A DNA stretch of 26,543 bases from DATJGF01 sp035495315 (GTDB lineage Bacteria > Verrucomicrobiota > Verrucomicrobiia > Limisphaerales > UBA8199). The stretch spans positions 1 to 26,543 of the forward strand of contig DATJGF010000114.1 of the NCBI GenBank assembly GCA_035495315.1. The letters run 5' to 3'. A program made the translations under genes and the position numbers. This document shows, in pieces, positions 1-7,662 of this stretch; position 1 is the first letter of the stretch; every line of letters starts with the position of its first letter. The notes under the pieces are model-generated. The model was not told where the DNA came from. It made no database searches and was given only the letters and a program-made list of their open reading frames with translations.

Positions 1-137
1 ACCAGAGTCGTCAGCAATACCAATAAGGTCAGGCGCGCCTTGAATAAATCCGCATAAACCGCAAACCAGCCCTTCTCGATGGCAACGATACTGAGTTCGG
101 GAGCAGATGGCGTGGAAGCTTGTGCAGTTATTTTCAC
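1..137 (-). CDS. ctaB: Protoheme IX farnesyltransferase (heme O synthase), N-terminal part only
   Basis: This is the 5' end of a minus-strand gene that leaves the window at base 1. About 45 residues are visible, from a GTG start at 137-135. After a roughly 27-residue variable leader comes the segment FKARLTLLVLLTTLV. It matches the start of the first membrane helix of the UbiA-family CtaB/COX10 enzymes, where a KPR(V/L)-type motif precedes the helix. The enzyme farnesylates protoheme IX to heme O in the cytoplasmic membrane. The start lies 1 nt after the TAA of ctaA, so the two genes are surely co-transcribed, and CtaA uses the CtaB product. The family call rests on a short segment plus this context. 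The aspartate-rich prenyl-diphosphate motifs lie outside the window. Confidence 0.8.
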   Translation of the reverse strand, partial: MKITAQASTPSAPELSIVAIEKGWFAVYADLFKARLTLLVLLTTL

Positions 138-138
138 G

Positions 139-1422
139 TTATCGAGTCTGACCAGCAGTGGACGGGCGTGGCTCAAAGCCGCCCAAAGCGCCTGATGGCG
201 TGAAGGCAAGGAGTTGCTTGTAATTCAAGACTGATTTTCGATCCCGATAGGCGACGCTGGTCAAGATCGCTCCCAGCGCCAGTGTGATCGCACCGGTAAG
301 GACATGCAATGTGGCAATATCGGCCGCTTTGTTGGACCAAATCGTGGCTGCGCCAAGGAGACCCTGGATAAGAACGAAAGCGAGCCAAATCAGAGCCGGC
401 TTCGAGAGCGATGCTTTTTTGCCGGATCGATTTCTCGCAGCGAATGCACAACTGGCAACCGCGACGAGAATGAGTCCGGCGAGAATGCGATGGACCATTT
501 GCAATTCGATTTGGAAAGCAGTTATGGGATTGGCGGCGGTCACTTCGATCCGGTGCTGATTGTATATCTGGACCGAACCGGGATCCACAGCCGGCCATAA
601 CTTGCCGTAAGCCAGGGGAAAATCAGGAATTGCCAGCCCGGCATGCTGATGGCGCATCGTCGCGCCCAGGATGAGCTGGCAGAGAATCAGGAAAGTGGTA
701 ATGAGAAAAAGAGGCGCCAACCGCCCGACTACACCGTGAAGTTGAGGTTCGCCAGGAGACACAGTCGCCATATCCGCTTCCCCTGCTTCTCGTTTTTGGC
801 CCGTTGCTTTCCAATTTCGCCTCTGCCAAAAGGGGCTGGTGAACACAGCAAGCAAGCAGATCAACACGAAAAACAGTTGGGCCAATGTGGCATGAAAAAT
901 GCCGAGCTGATCTTTAAAGAGCACCACGCGCAAGCCGCCGAGCACCCCTTGAAAAACGACACCAAAAAATGCCAGAACTCCGAGCCGACGGAGCCACTTT
1001 GGACTGGGTTCGCAGCGCGGCCAAAACCAGCTCGCTGAAAAAGCGATGATGCCGGTCACTCCCGACACCACTCCATCAGCCCAATGACGTGGGACGATCA
1101 GGACGGTTAACAGCCCCAGCAGAGCAAGAAACAGCCCGCCCCAGCGCAACAGCGGTTGGGCCGATTTTCCGTAGAGCCAGAGTGCCAAAATGGTCGTAAA
1201 CAAGCCTACCCCCGAGGCGAAGAGGCGGTGTGAATGCTCGTAAAAGATACCGCCTACCCAGCGGGACACGGGGAAGAAAAACATGTTGTACCCATAGGTA
1301 TTTGGCCAATCCGGAACCGCCATGCCAACTCCGTGGCTGGTCACTAATCCGCCGACACCGACCAATCCCAGAGTCGCAACGGCGGTGAGGACGGCAAAAC
1401 GATGCAGCGCGCGAGGGATCAC
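139..1422 (-). CDS. ctaA: Heme A synthase, COX15/CtaA family
   Basis: A 427-residue multi-pass membrane protein of the usual family length, with about eight hydrophobic segments. It converts heme O to heme A for aa3-type cytochrome oxidase. Family signatures are visible: the GGLVTSHGVGMAVPDWP segment (residues 24-40), EHSHR (62-66), His177 after a helix break, an AGLAIPDFPLAYG repeat of the first signature (261-273), His311 and His373. These histidines fit the two paired heme sites of the two pseudo-symmetric four-helix halves. A hydrophilic linker at about 200-230 separates the halves. The start is GTG at 1422; an in-frame stop lies a few codons upstream and no clear Shine-Dalgarno is seen. 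It is followed after 1 nt by ctaB. A hairpin terminator separates it from the cupredoxin-like gene upstream. Confidence 0.95.
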   Translation of the reverse strand: MIPRALHRFAVLTAVATLGLVGVGGLVTSHGVGMAVPDWPNTYGYNMFFFPVSRWVGGIFYEHSHRLFASGVGLFTTILALWLYGKSAQPLLRWGGLFLALLGLLTVLIVPRHWADGVVSGVTGIIAFSASWFWPRCEPSPKWLRRLGVLAFFGVVFQGVLGGLRVVLFKDQLGIFHATLAQLFFVLICLLAVFTSPFWQRRNWKATGQKREAGEADMATVSPGEPQLHGVVGRLAPLFLITTFLILCQLILGATMRHQHAGLAIPDFPLAYGKLWPAVDPGSVQIYNQHRIEVTAANPITAFQIELQMVHRILAGLILVAVASCAFAARNRSGKKASLSKPALIWLAFVLIQGLLGAATIWSNKAADIATLHVLTGAITLALGAILTSVAYRDRKSVLNYKQLLAFTPSGALGGFEPRPSTAGQTR

Positions 1423-1466
1423 TCGGCGTAAAATTTGCGATTAAGTCTCATTTACAAATCAAAACA

Positions 1467-1496
1467 GGTCAGGCACCTCGGTCGGACCGCCTGACC
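1467..1496 (-). terminator. Probable rho-independent terminator of the cupredoxin-like gene
   Basis: A perfect 8-bp inverted repeat, GGTCAGGC (1467-1474) and GCCTGACC (1489-1496), has a 14-nt loop. Read on the minus strand the stem is followed by the T-rich run TGTTTTGATTTG. It lies 26 nt after the stop of the gene at 1522-2223 and 45 nt before the ctaA start. It could end the first transcript or act as a partial attenuator between the two. Confidence 0.5.
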
Positions 1497-1521
1497 CGAT
1501 ACCGGCTCCAGACTGTGATGG

Positions 1522-2223
1522 CTATTTGGCTTCGAGCGTGAAGTCCACCTTGGCGGGGGCCCCCTCTTTAACCTCAATTTCCTGGGTCGCCGCGCCGGCT
1601 TTGCGGTGGTTTGCTTGAATGGTATATTTGCCGGCTGGCACATCGGTGATCTTGAACGAACCGTCTTTTTCGGAAACTGCAAAATACGGATGATCAAAAA
1701 CGCTGACCCAGGCAAACATCCACGGATGCACGTCGCACTTGAACTTCAAGAATGGCTCCGGCTTCGCAAAAGAGAACGTCAGATCGCCCCCGCCGGGCAT
1801 TTGTGCTACGTTTTGTTCTTTGTTCCCGGCCACCGTCGGCAGGTCATGAATGTTGTGCAACACTGGGTCAGAATTCTTGACGATGATTTTCTGGTCCGTT
1901 TGCACCGCAAGGATCTGGGGGGTGTACTCACATCCCTTTTGATCGAGGGTAACTGGTTTGGCGTTGGCGCCGGTGGACTTGCCGCTAACTCCCTGGAGGG
2001 AGACCACGACGTCGGCCAGACCGCCATTGCCACTAACGACGTAAAAATGAGTCGTCGGCATTTCGGTGTGCAGCTTGCCGCAGGTGGCGTCTTCTTTCAG
2101 GGGCGTAATATCTTTTTCTTTGGGCGGTGTGCCCTTCAGGGTGATCGTGCCGGTGATTTCGCCTGCGGTTGCGAACTGAAGCATGGCGAGGGAGGCGCAA
2201 AGCAGCGCAGTAGTTTTAATCAT
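1522..2223 (-). CDS. Secreted cupredoxin-like / carboxypeptidase-regulatory-like protein
   Basis: A 233-residue exported protein. Residues 1-20 form a signal peptide ending in ATA before GEITG. Residues 21 to about 175 resemble the cupredoxin-like proteins often labelled methylamine-utilization or plastocyanin-like: KNSDPVLHNIHD (116-127) supplies a candidate His ligand (His123), and KCDVHPWM (162-169) supplies Cys163, His166 and Met169, a possible type I copper site. The last 60 residues (DGSFKITDVPAGKYTI) look like a carboxypeptidase regulatory-like beta-sandwich. Cys48 and Cys98 could form a disulfide. It lies just upstream of ctaA-ctaB, so a role in copper delivery or electron transfer near the terminal oxidase is plausible but inferred. 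A hairpin that looks like a terminator follows it. Confidence 0.75.
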   Translation of the reverse strand: MIKTTALLCASLAMLQFATAGEITGTITLKGTPPKEKDITPLKEDATCGKLHTEMPTTHFYVVSGNGGLADVVVSLQGVSGKSTGANAKPVTLDQKGCEYTPQILAVQTDQKIIVKNSDPVLHNIHDLPTVAGNKEQNVAQMPGGGDLTFSFAKPEPFLKFKCDVHPWMFAWVSVFDHPYFAVSEKDGSFKITDVPAGKYTIQANHRKAGAATQEIEVKEGAPAKVDFTLEAK

Positions 2224-2534
2224 AAATAGTCTATTTTTGAAAAAAGCCGGTGGAAAATACCATTGGGCTAACCGGGGTGCAAGCAGTTTGTATGTGAGTT
2301 AACAAATGGGATTAGACAATCGAATGCAACTCGCATCCTGTCCGGGACCGGCCATCGACGAATTATTCAGCAGAACACTGTCGAGCGGTGAAGTTTCCGA
2401 GGCGTTGAGTTAAGGTGTTTGCTTTTGTTCCGGGCAACGAGCGATATTGGAAGCAGCGCGCAGTTGTTCCAGCGACGTCCTTCCGGCAGCTCGCCATCGT
2501 TGCAGCAGCCAGGGCTTTGAGCCCGCCCGCCGCG
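2224..2534. other. Intergenic region between pilC and the cupredoxin-like gene
   Basis: No convincing gene is seen in these 311 bases. The only notable structure is a perfect dyad AAATAG-T-CTATTT (2224-2236) directly against the start codon of the cupredoxin-like gene. It could be an operator, or chance AT-rich symmetry. No Shine-Dalgarno is evident in front of that start. Small frames across the region are shadows without homology. Confidence 0.4.
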
Positions 2535-3743
2535 CTACCGCCGGCTGACGATTTCCGGAAGTTTGAAGATCGGCAGGAACATGCAGATGACCATCCCGCC
2601 CACGACCACGCCAAGGAAGACGATGAGGATTGGCTCAATCAGTGCGGTTAAACCAGAGAGCGTGGTCTCGATCTCCTCATCGAGGAAGTCGGCAATGCGT
2701 TCGAGCATGTTGTCGATTTTGCCGGTCTGCTCGCCGGCAGTCACCATGCGGATGATCATGGTTGGGAAAATCGGGTGTTTCGCGAGCGCATTGGAAATGT
2801 TCTCACCACGTTCGATGTCAAAGGAAGCCGTCTTGATGGCTTTTTCCATGATGACATTACCAACCGTTTGGGAAACGATCTGCAACACTTCGAGGATGGG
2901 GACACCGCTGCGGATCAGTGAAGCCAGGGTTCGGGTAAAGCGCGCCAGACAAATCTTATGCGCAATCGACCCGAAGATAGGCAACCGAATCCGATAAGCA
3001 TCCCAGAACTGACGGCCGACCGGAGTTTTGATGAAGTAGAACCAGCCATATACTGCGCCGCCACCCACCGGAAGAATAGCAAAGATCCATTTCTGAACGA
3101 ACTTGCTCAGATTGATCAGGAATTGCGTCGGGGCGGGAAGCTGAGCTCCGAAACTATTGAAGATTTCACCGAAAACAGGAACGACCTTTATCAAGAGGAA
3201 GATAGTGATCAGCACGGCCACAATGGATACGACCGTCGGATACATCATGGCGGATTTGACCTTTTTGCGCAGCCGCGCCGCATTTTCGAGATAAACCGCC
3301 AGGCGCGCCATGATTTCAGCCAACAAACCGCCCTTCTCGCCCGCAGCTACCATGCAGACGTAGAGGCGACTGAATACTTTTGGATGCTTTTGCAAGGCCT
3401 CGGAAAAACTATCGCCACCCTCGACGCGAGTGCAGATGTCCTTGATGACATCGCGCATGACCTTGTTGGTGGTTTGTTCCGCGAGCGCTTGCAGGCATTG
3501 CACCATCGCCAGACCGGCATCGATCATGGTCGCTAATTGCCGGGTGAAAATCACTAGGTCAGCCAAGGCGACTCGACCGCCCTGCGTGCGGCCCTTTTTG
3601 CCGATCTTTTCCTGGATCGAGACGACCAGCAGATTGCGGTTCAGCAACGCTGCAATCGCGGCTTGTTCGGAAGCGGCTTCCACCGAACTCCGAATTTCTC
3701 GCCCCGTGGCGGTTTCTCGAGCGACGTATGCAAAAGAGGCCAT
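2535..3743 (-). CDS. pilC: Type IV pilus / type II secretion inner-membrane platform protein, PilC/GspF family
   Basis: A 402-residue protein of the usual family length. It begins MASFAYVARE, as PilC/GspF proteins typically do (F-x-Y-x-A). It holds two repeated T2SSF domains, roughly residues 65-190 and 268-390. Each carries a version of the family motif: LATMIDAGL...ALAEQTTN...VEGGDSFSEAL and LASLIRSGVPILEVL...IERGENISNAL, followed by AAGEKGG or TAGEQTG. Three hydrophobic segments sit at about 170-190, 218-240 and 372-395. The protein anchors the assembly ATPase at the cytoplasmic membrane. No pilB or pilT is next to it on the upstream side; 500 bp without a gene lie there. The prepilin at 11602-12330 could be a substrate, which is inferred. 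Confidence 0.95.
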   Translation of the reverse strand: MASFAYVARETATGREIRSSVEAASEQAAIAALLNRNLLVVSIQEKIGKKGRTQGGRVALADLVIFTRQLATMIDAGLAMVQCLQALAEQTTNKVMRDVIKDICTRVEGGDSFSEALQKHPKVFSRLYVCMVAAGEKGGLLAEIMARLAVYLENAARLRKKVKSAMMYPTVVSIVAVLITIFLLIKVVPVFGEIFNSFGAQLPAPTQFLINLSKFVQKWIFAILPVGGGAVYGWFYFIKTPVGRQFWDAYRIRLPIFGSIAHKICLARFTRTLASLIRSGVPILEVLQIVSQTVGNVIMEKAIKTASFDIERGENISNALAKHPIFPTMIIRMVTAGEQTGKIDNMLERIADFLDEEIETTLSGLTALIEPILIVFLGVVVGGMVICMFLPIFKLPEIVSRR

Positions 3744-3780
3744 AAATTTTCAAGGGAGACCAATGCCAGCCGCACAATCC

Positions 3781-3802
3781 CGCCCCGCAACAAGGCGGGG
3801 CG
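3781..3802. repeat. Perfect GC hairpin upstream of pilC
   Basis: CGCCCCGC (3781-3788) pairs perfectly with GCGGGGCG (3795-3802) over a 6-nt loop. Neither strand has a following T-run, so it is not a classic terminator. It lies 38 nt before the pilC start and could be a leader structure, or the trace of a terminator of a lost upstream gene. Confidence 0.45.
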
Positions 3803-4184
3803 TTCCGCACTTGATCATCTCCGTTGCTGACCCTACAGCGTCGGTTTCTGACCTTGCGTCCACGTCCATCCTAATATGTGCGATCAACATTGTTACAGCC
3901 GCACAGGAAGCAGTCTCTGTTCCAGAACCCGCATTGGTTTCAAGATTGGTGGGTGACGCAACTTTCCCAAGTGTCGATGGAAAGCCGCGCTTTGGGACGT
4001 TATCTTGTGAGAGATCTAATATTAAGTAAAATGAGCATGATACCTATTTTAGTAGCGGAAGTTGCTGTCAGACTATCGGTTCTGCCCTAACACGGGACAT
4101 TTCCTGACTAGAAATGGGAAAAAACATGTTGTCAAACAACGCGTCTTTCCGTAACTATGCGCCTTAATGCACCGGTTGGGTGCG

Positions 4185-4205
4185 GAGGCAAACCGGTTTT
4201 GCCTC
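4185..4205. repeat. Inverted repeat in the porin leader
   Basis: GAGGCAAA (4185-4192) and TTTGCCTC (4198-4205) form an 8-bp perfect stem around CCGGT. The centre contains the palindrome AACCGGTT (4191-4198). It lies 55 nt before the porin ATG, so it is either an operator or a 5'-UTR hairpin. Confidence 0.45.
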
Positions 4206-4260
4206 ACCTAGATGCAATAGTCAGACACGCAACAAACCATAAAAGATCGGAGGAACTTGA

Positions 4261-5535
4261 ATGAAGTTTAATAAGTGGACGGTCGTGTTGGCCAGTGCCG
4301 GCTTGGTAAGCCTGGTAACACCATCACAGGCCGAAGAGAAAGCCAGTTCGGTGATGACTGCGCTGGCTTCGACGACCCTGAGTGGGTATGTGGACACCTC
4401 GGCGCACTGGAATTTTGGGACGGGGAACACTTTCGTGCCCCCCTATAAGTTCAATTCGCCGAGCAAGTCTGATGGATTCAACCTCGACGTAGTGCAGCTG
4501 CGAATCGAGAAACCCCTGGACGAGTCAGAATGGGCTGCTGGGTATCGCGTTGACTTGTGGGCCGGTCCCGACGCGAACGTGCTGGGGACCCAATCGGTTT
4601 TCTCGACCGGAGCGAGTGACTTCGCGATCCGCCAGGCATATGCAGCGCTCAGAGTGCCGGTGTTAAATGGCTTGGACCTCAAGTTCGGCGTTTTTGACAG
4701 CATCATCGGCTATGAATCCGTCGAGTCGCCGAATAATCCGAACTACACCCGTTCATATGGTCATTCAATCGAACCACAGACGCATACGGGCATTCTGGCC
4801 AGCTATAGATTCAGTGACATGGTCAGCGCCTCTGTGGGGGTGGCGAACACGGTCAGTTCATCGATTAATAGCCGGGCCCAACTCGGATCAAAAGGTGTCG
4901 CGACGAATCCCTTGCTGACTGCTTTGGGTATAACTGCCACCACACCTCCGGGTTCCAATCCGTATGCCGAGTCTTACAAGGCTTATATGGGGTCGGTTGC
5001 AATCACCGCGCCCGAGAGCATGGGCTTTCTGGCCGGCTCGACCCTCTATGGCGGGGTAGTCAACGGGTATAATGCATCGGTTCTGGGCTCAGGGTTGGGG
5101 ATGCCGACGTTGAATGCTTATGTTGGCTCGACGGTGGCGACCCCTGTCACGGGGTTACGGTTAGGCGCCGCGTGGGATTTATTGAATGTGAATACGACGC
5201 CAAATTCGGGGACGTTAGGCGGTACGAAGACCGAAGCGGATGTATGGTCACTTGCTGGCTATGCGTCATTCCAGGCGACCGAGAAACTTAGTTTGCATGG
5301 TCGCTTCGAGTATGTCTCGGGTGATGTTGATAAGCCCGTAAATACCGGCAACGGCATTTTTGCAGCCACTGCGACTGCCCAATATGACTTGTGGAAGAAC
5401 GTAATCAGCCGCGTCGAATTCCGTTGGGATCATGTTGAGCACGGACGAGCCTTTGGCGGGGTTGACTCCGTAACTGGCGGTCCGAACCGCGAAAACGCGT
5501 TCCTTCTGGCGGCCAACCTCATTTACAAGTTCTAA
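4261..5535 (+). CDS. Outer-membrane beta-barrel porin, BBP2/OmpL-like (paralogue 1)
   Basis: A 424-residue exported protein with a signal peptide ending SQA before EEKAS (about residue 24). The rest is alternating-hydrophobicity beta strands ending in Y-K-F, the C-terminal aromatic signature used for barrel insertion. It matches the putative beta-barrel porin-2 family: LSGYVDTSAHWN, DGFNLDVVQLRIEKPLD, GYRVDLWAGPDAN, FAIRQAYAALRVP, LKFGVFDSIIGYE and NPNYTRSYGHSIEP-THTG. It probably allows passive or selective diffusion across the outer membrane; the substrate is unknown. The start is supported by GGAGG 7 nt upstream. It is a tandem paralogue of the gene at 5819-7027 and has its own terminator, so the two can be regulated separately. 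Confidence 0.88.
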   Translation: MKFNKWTVVLASAGLVSLVTPSQAEEKASSVMTALASTTLSGYVDTSAHWNFGTGNTFVPPYKFNSPSKSDGFNLDVVQLRIEKPLDESEWAAGYRVDLWAGPDANVLGTQSVFSTGASDFAIRQAYAALRVPVLNGLDLKFGVFDSIIGYESVESPNNPNYTRSYGHSIEPQTHTGILASYRFSDMVSASVGVANTVSSSINSRAQLGSKGVATNPLLTALGITATTPPGSNPYAESYKAYMGSVAITAPESMGFLAGSTLYGGVVNGYNASVLGSGLGMPTLNAYVGSTVATPVTGLRLGAAWDLLNVNTTPNSGTLGGTKTEADVWSLAGYASFQATEKLSLHGRFEYVSGDVDKPVNTGNGIFAATATAQYDLWKNVISRVEFRWDHVEHGRAFGGVDSVTGGPNRENAFLLAANLIYKF

Positions 5536-5561
5536 GACAGGTAAGGACCTTGTCAGCAGCG

Positions 5562-5585
5562 CCCCTCCCGGCATTCTGGGAGGGG
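5562..5585 (+). terminator. Hairpin terminator after porin 1
   Basis: CCCCTCCC (5562-5569) pairs with GGGAGGGG (5578-5585) over an 8-nt loop, followed by TTCTGATTT. It begins 27 nt after the porin 1 stop. The U-tract is weak, so termination may be partial. Confidence 0.6.
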
Positions 5586-5706
5586 TTCTGATTTGTGGCG
5601 AGATTTGACCAACACGCTCAATAATCATCGAGAGGGTGGCAAATCTGCCGCCACTAAAAACAAGCAAGTTATTTGTTATAAGCAGTTTACATAAAACCAG
5701 CCCGGT

Positions 5707-5721
5707 TGGCACAAGTCGTGC
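5707..5721 (+). promoter_or_regulatory. Possible sigma-54 promoter or palindromic operator for porin 2
   Basis: TGGCAC (5707-5712), 5 nt, then GTGC (5718-5721) keeps the GG-N10-GC spacing of sigma-54 (-24/-12) promoters and differs from TGGCAC-N5-TTGC by one base. It lies about 100 nt before the porin 2 start. GGCAC-N5-GTGCC is also a perfect dyad, so a repressor or activator site is an equal reading. A second dyad, GCAAC-GT-GTTGC, follows at about 5735-5746. No sigma-54 activator gene is in the window. Confidence 0.3.
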
Positions 5722-5818
5722 CTTAGCCTCGGCAACGTGTTGCTAGGCGCTTTTTCAGGCCGACCCATTCGTGTGCGCCGGCAACAAAAAACAACCAACA
5801 AATACCAAATAGATCAAA

Positions 5819-7027
5819 ATGAAGTTTAACGCATGGACTGTGGGTTTAATGGGCGCTGGACTAGTCAGTCTGCCAGCGGTCATTCACGCGGAGGAAAAGC
5901 CAAGTTCACTATTGACGGCGCTGACTGCAACCACCATTAGCGGTTACGTTGATACCTCTGCACAATGGAACATGGGCACCGGAAACGCTAATGTTCCCAA
6001 CTATGCATTTGGGGGTCCTGGAAAAGCGGACGGCTTTAACCTGAATGTGGTCAAACTATCGATCGAGAAGCCTGTTGATTCAGCCGACGCTTGGGGCGCT
6101 GGCTACAAAGTGGATCTGTTGTTTGGCCCGGATGCCAATGCGCTGGCGACGCAATCTTCCGGGGTAGCCGGTGACTTCGGGGTCAAGCAGGCCTATGTCG
6201 CTCTGCATGCCCCGATCGGAAACGGTCTGGACTTCAAGCTGGGTGTTTGGGACACCATCATCGGATACGAGGTGTTCGAATCGGTCAACAATCCTAACGT
6301 TACCCGCTCGTACGGTTATACGGTTGAACCAACGACCCACACCGGACTTCAGGCCGCCTACCAGTTCTGCGAATCGTTTTCCGCAACGGTGGGCATAGCC
6401 AATACCTACGGACCGACAATCAACGGCCGAGCATTCTTGTTCGGAGGAACTTCTGCCGCCGGTGGCCAGGGTCCCAAAGCCGAGTCCTACAAAACGTACA
6501 TGGCTTCAATGACCTTCACGGCCCCAACCAATTGGGGCACGCTAGGCGGCTCGACTTTGTCGGCTTGTGTGATCAACGGTTTTAATTCGGCATCTCCTTC
6601 TGGCGCTGCAGACCAGACTAGCGTCTATGTTGGTGCGACCGTGAACACACCGGTGACCGGACTGAAGGTCGGTGCGGCATACGATTGGGCCAATGTTAGC
6701 GGCCAACCGCTAACCGCAGATGTGGCTAATCATGCTAACGTCGTAGGGCTTTACGCTTCATACCAACTCACCGAGAAGCTGAGCATCTACGGCCGCGGCG
6801 AGTATGCGTGGTCGACGGTGCCGGCGCCCAGTACGTTTCTGGCCAAGAAAGTCATCGAGGGCACATTCACAGTCCAATATGACCTTTGGAAAAACGTCAT
6901 GAGCCGCCTCGAATTCCGTTGGGACCATGCCGCCGACGATACCGACGTTTACGGCGGAAGCACCCCCGGCGTAGGCGACAAGAGCAACAGCTACATGCTC
7001 TTGGCTAATCTAGCCTATAAATTCTAA
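5819..7027 (+). CDS. Outer-membrane beta-barrel porin, BBP2/OmpL-like (paralogue 2)
   Basis: A 402-residue porin clearly homologous to the preceding one along its whole length. Shared landmarks are MKFN-WTV, AEEK-SS, SGYVDTSA-WN-GTGN, KADGFNLNVVKLSIEKP, a GYE-ESVNNPN-TRSYGY-EP segment, and the C-terminal YDLWKNV-SRLEFRWDH block ending YKF. The signal peptide ends at IHA before EEK. It carries cysteines (in QFCESF and SACVING) that paralogue 1 lacks, and it has a different, shorter loop region around residues 210-230. Loops therefore differ while the barrel is conserved, which suggests different cargo. No good Shine-Dalgarno precedes the ATG (AAATAGATCAAA), unlike paralogue 1. A very strong terminator follows. 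Confidence 0.88.
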   Translation: MKFNAWTVGLMGAGLVSLPAVIHAEEKPSSLLTALTATTISGYVDTSAQWNMGTGNANVPNYAFGGPGKADGFNLNVVKLSIEKPVDSADAWGAGYKVDLLFGPDANALATQSSGVAGDFGVKQAYVALHAPIGNGLDFKLGVWDTIIGYEVFESVNNPNVTRSYGYTVEPTTHTGLQAAYQFCESFSATVGIANTYGPTINGRAFLFGGTSAAGGQGPKAESYKTYMASMTFTAPTNWGTLGGSTLSACVINGFNSASPSGAADQTSVYVGATVNTPVTGLKVGAAYDWANVSGQPLTADVANHANVVGLYASYQLTEKLSIYGRGEYAWSTVPAPSTFLAKKVIEGTFTVQYDLWKNVMSRLEFRWDHAADDTDVYGGSTPGVGDKSNSYMLLANLAYKF

Positions 7028-7052
7028 GCGATTATCATACGGAGTTCCTTCG

Positions 7053-7091
7053 AGCCCCTCGCGTGTTTTAGGCGCGAGGGGCTTTTTTCTT
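7053..7091 (+). terminator. Strong rho-independent terminator after porin 2
   Basis: AGCCCCTCGCG (7053-7063) pairs perfectly with CGCGAGGGGCT (7073-7083) over a 9-nt loop and is followed by TTTTTCTT. It is 26 nt after the stop codon and is the best-formed terminator of the left half. Confidence 0.9.
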
Positions 7092-7092
7092 A

Positions 7093-7124
7093 AGTCCAAT
7101 GTCCAAGGTCCAAAGTCCAAAGTC
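7093..7124 (+). repeat. Short tandem heptamer repeat, NGTCCAA x4
   Basis: Four head-to-tail copies of NGTCCAA (AGTCCAA, TGTCCAA, GGTCCAA, AGTCCAA) plus a partial fifth follow directly after the porin terminator. The same heptamer recurs in opposite orientation at 7663-7678. Confidence 0.75.
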
Positions 7125-7186
7125 GGTGCGCCGCGCGACCGATCAAGCATCTGGCTAAGCATGCAGTTTTCCCCTAAAATCCAGAC

Positions 7187-7489
7187 ATGTCTTTGACACG
7201 CCATTGTTGGAAATGCGGCGCTGAATATAAACTGCCGGGGATGCCGGGGCGTTCTGAAAGCTGCCACCAGTGTGGTTCCGACTTGAAAGTTTGCCTGAAT
7301 TGCGTCAGCTACGACCCTCGAATTGCTCAACAATGCCGCGACGGCCGGGCGGAACCTGTGGCCGAAAAGCATTTGGGGAATTATTGCGAATACTTTGAGA
7401 TGATCCGGCGCGAGTACGTCCCTCCTAAGGAAGACACTTCTCGAGAAACCAAGGCTCGCGATGCTCTGAAGAAACTGCTCGGCGATTAA
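7187..7489 (+). CDS. Small protein with two zinc-ribbon-like cysteine clusters
   Basis: A 100-residue soluble protein. Cys7-x2-Cys10 and Cys26-x2-Cys29 form a classic zinc ribbon. A second set, Cys36-x2-Cys39, Cys50 and Cys67, sits in the pattern CLNC-x-SYDP...QC...AEPV..K...NYC.YF. I recognise this as a conserved but uncharacterised bacterial pattern. The last 30 residues are charged and helical. All eight cysteines are intact, which argues that it is a real gene. A nucleic-acid or protein-interaction role is possible, but the function is unknown. No strong ribosome site precedes the ATG. It stands alone between inverted heptamer repeats. Confidence 0.75.
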   Translation: MSLTRHCWKCGAEYKLPGMPGRSESCHQCGSDLKVCLNCVSYDPRIAQQCRDGRAEPVAEKHLGNYCEYFEMIRREYVPPKEDTSRETKARDALKKLLGD

Positions 7490-7577
7490 TTTTGCGCACT
7501 CGCAAGTCCTTCTTGAGCCTCGCCGCGCCTCAGTCATCGACTTGTCACCGTCTCGGCTCACAATGCAAAGAGCACAA

Positions 7578-7645
7578 GGAACGCCGGATTTATCTGGCAG
7601 GAAAGCTCTGTTTGCTCTGGTCGTGCCGGATAAATCTGGCGTTCC
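7578..7645. repeat. REP-like long inverted repeat
   Basis: Two 22-nt arms (7578-7599 and 7624-7645) are reverse complements with two differences. Both differences give G-U pairs in RNA, so a transcript would fold as an unbroken 22-bp hairpin with a 24-nt loop. The arms centre on GCCGGAT-TTATC-like sequence. The layout resembles repetitive extragenic palindromes. It lies in the spacer between the zinc-ribbon gene and the OPT transporter, and it accounts for a spurious minus-strand frame here. Confidence 0.75.
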
Positions 7646-7662
7646 GGTGTCCGAATGCGCCT

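Larger units (their letters stand above)
3744..4260. other. Intergenic region between pilC and the first porin
   Basis: A 517-bp divergent spacer with no supported gene. It is AT-richer than its surroundings from about 4010 to 4260, as expected for a promoter region. Two hairpins stand out and are listed separately (3781-3802 and 4185-4205). A strong Shine-Dalgarno, GGAGG, lies just before the porin start at 4261. No -10/-35 pair is clear enough to name. Confidence 0.5.

Noticed and set aside
3430..4029. 199-codon plus-strand frame spanning the pilC start
   Set aside because: It overlaps the well-supported pilC on the other strand, and the remainder has no recognisable domain.
4120..4160. 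Possible sigma-70 promoter TTGTCA-17-TAACTA before porin 1
   Set aside because: The -35 is good, but the -10 matches the consensus poorly; not enough to annotate.
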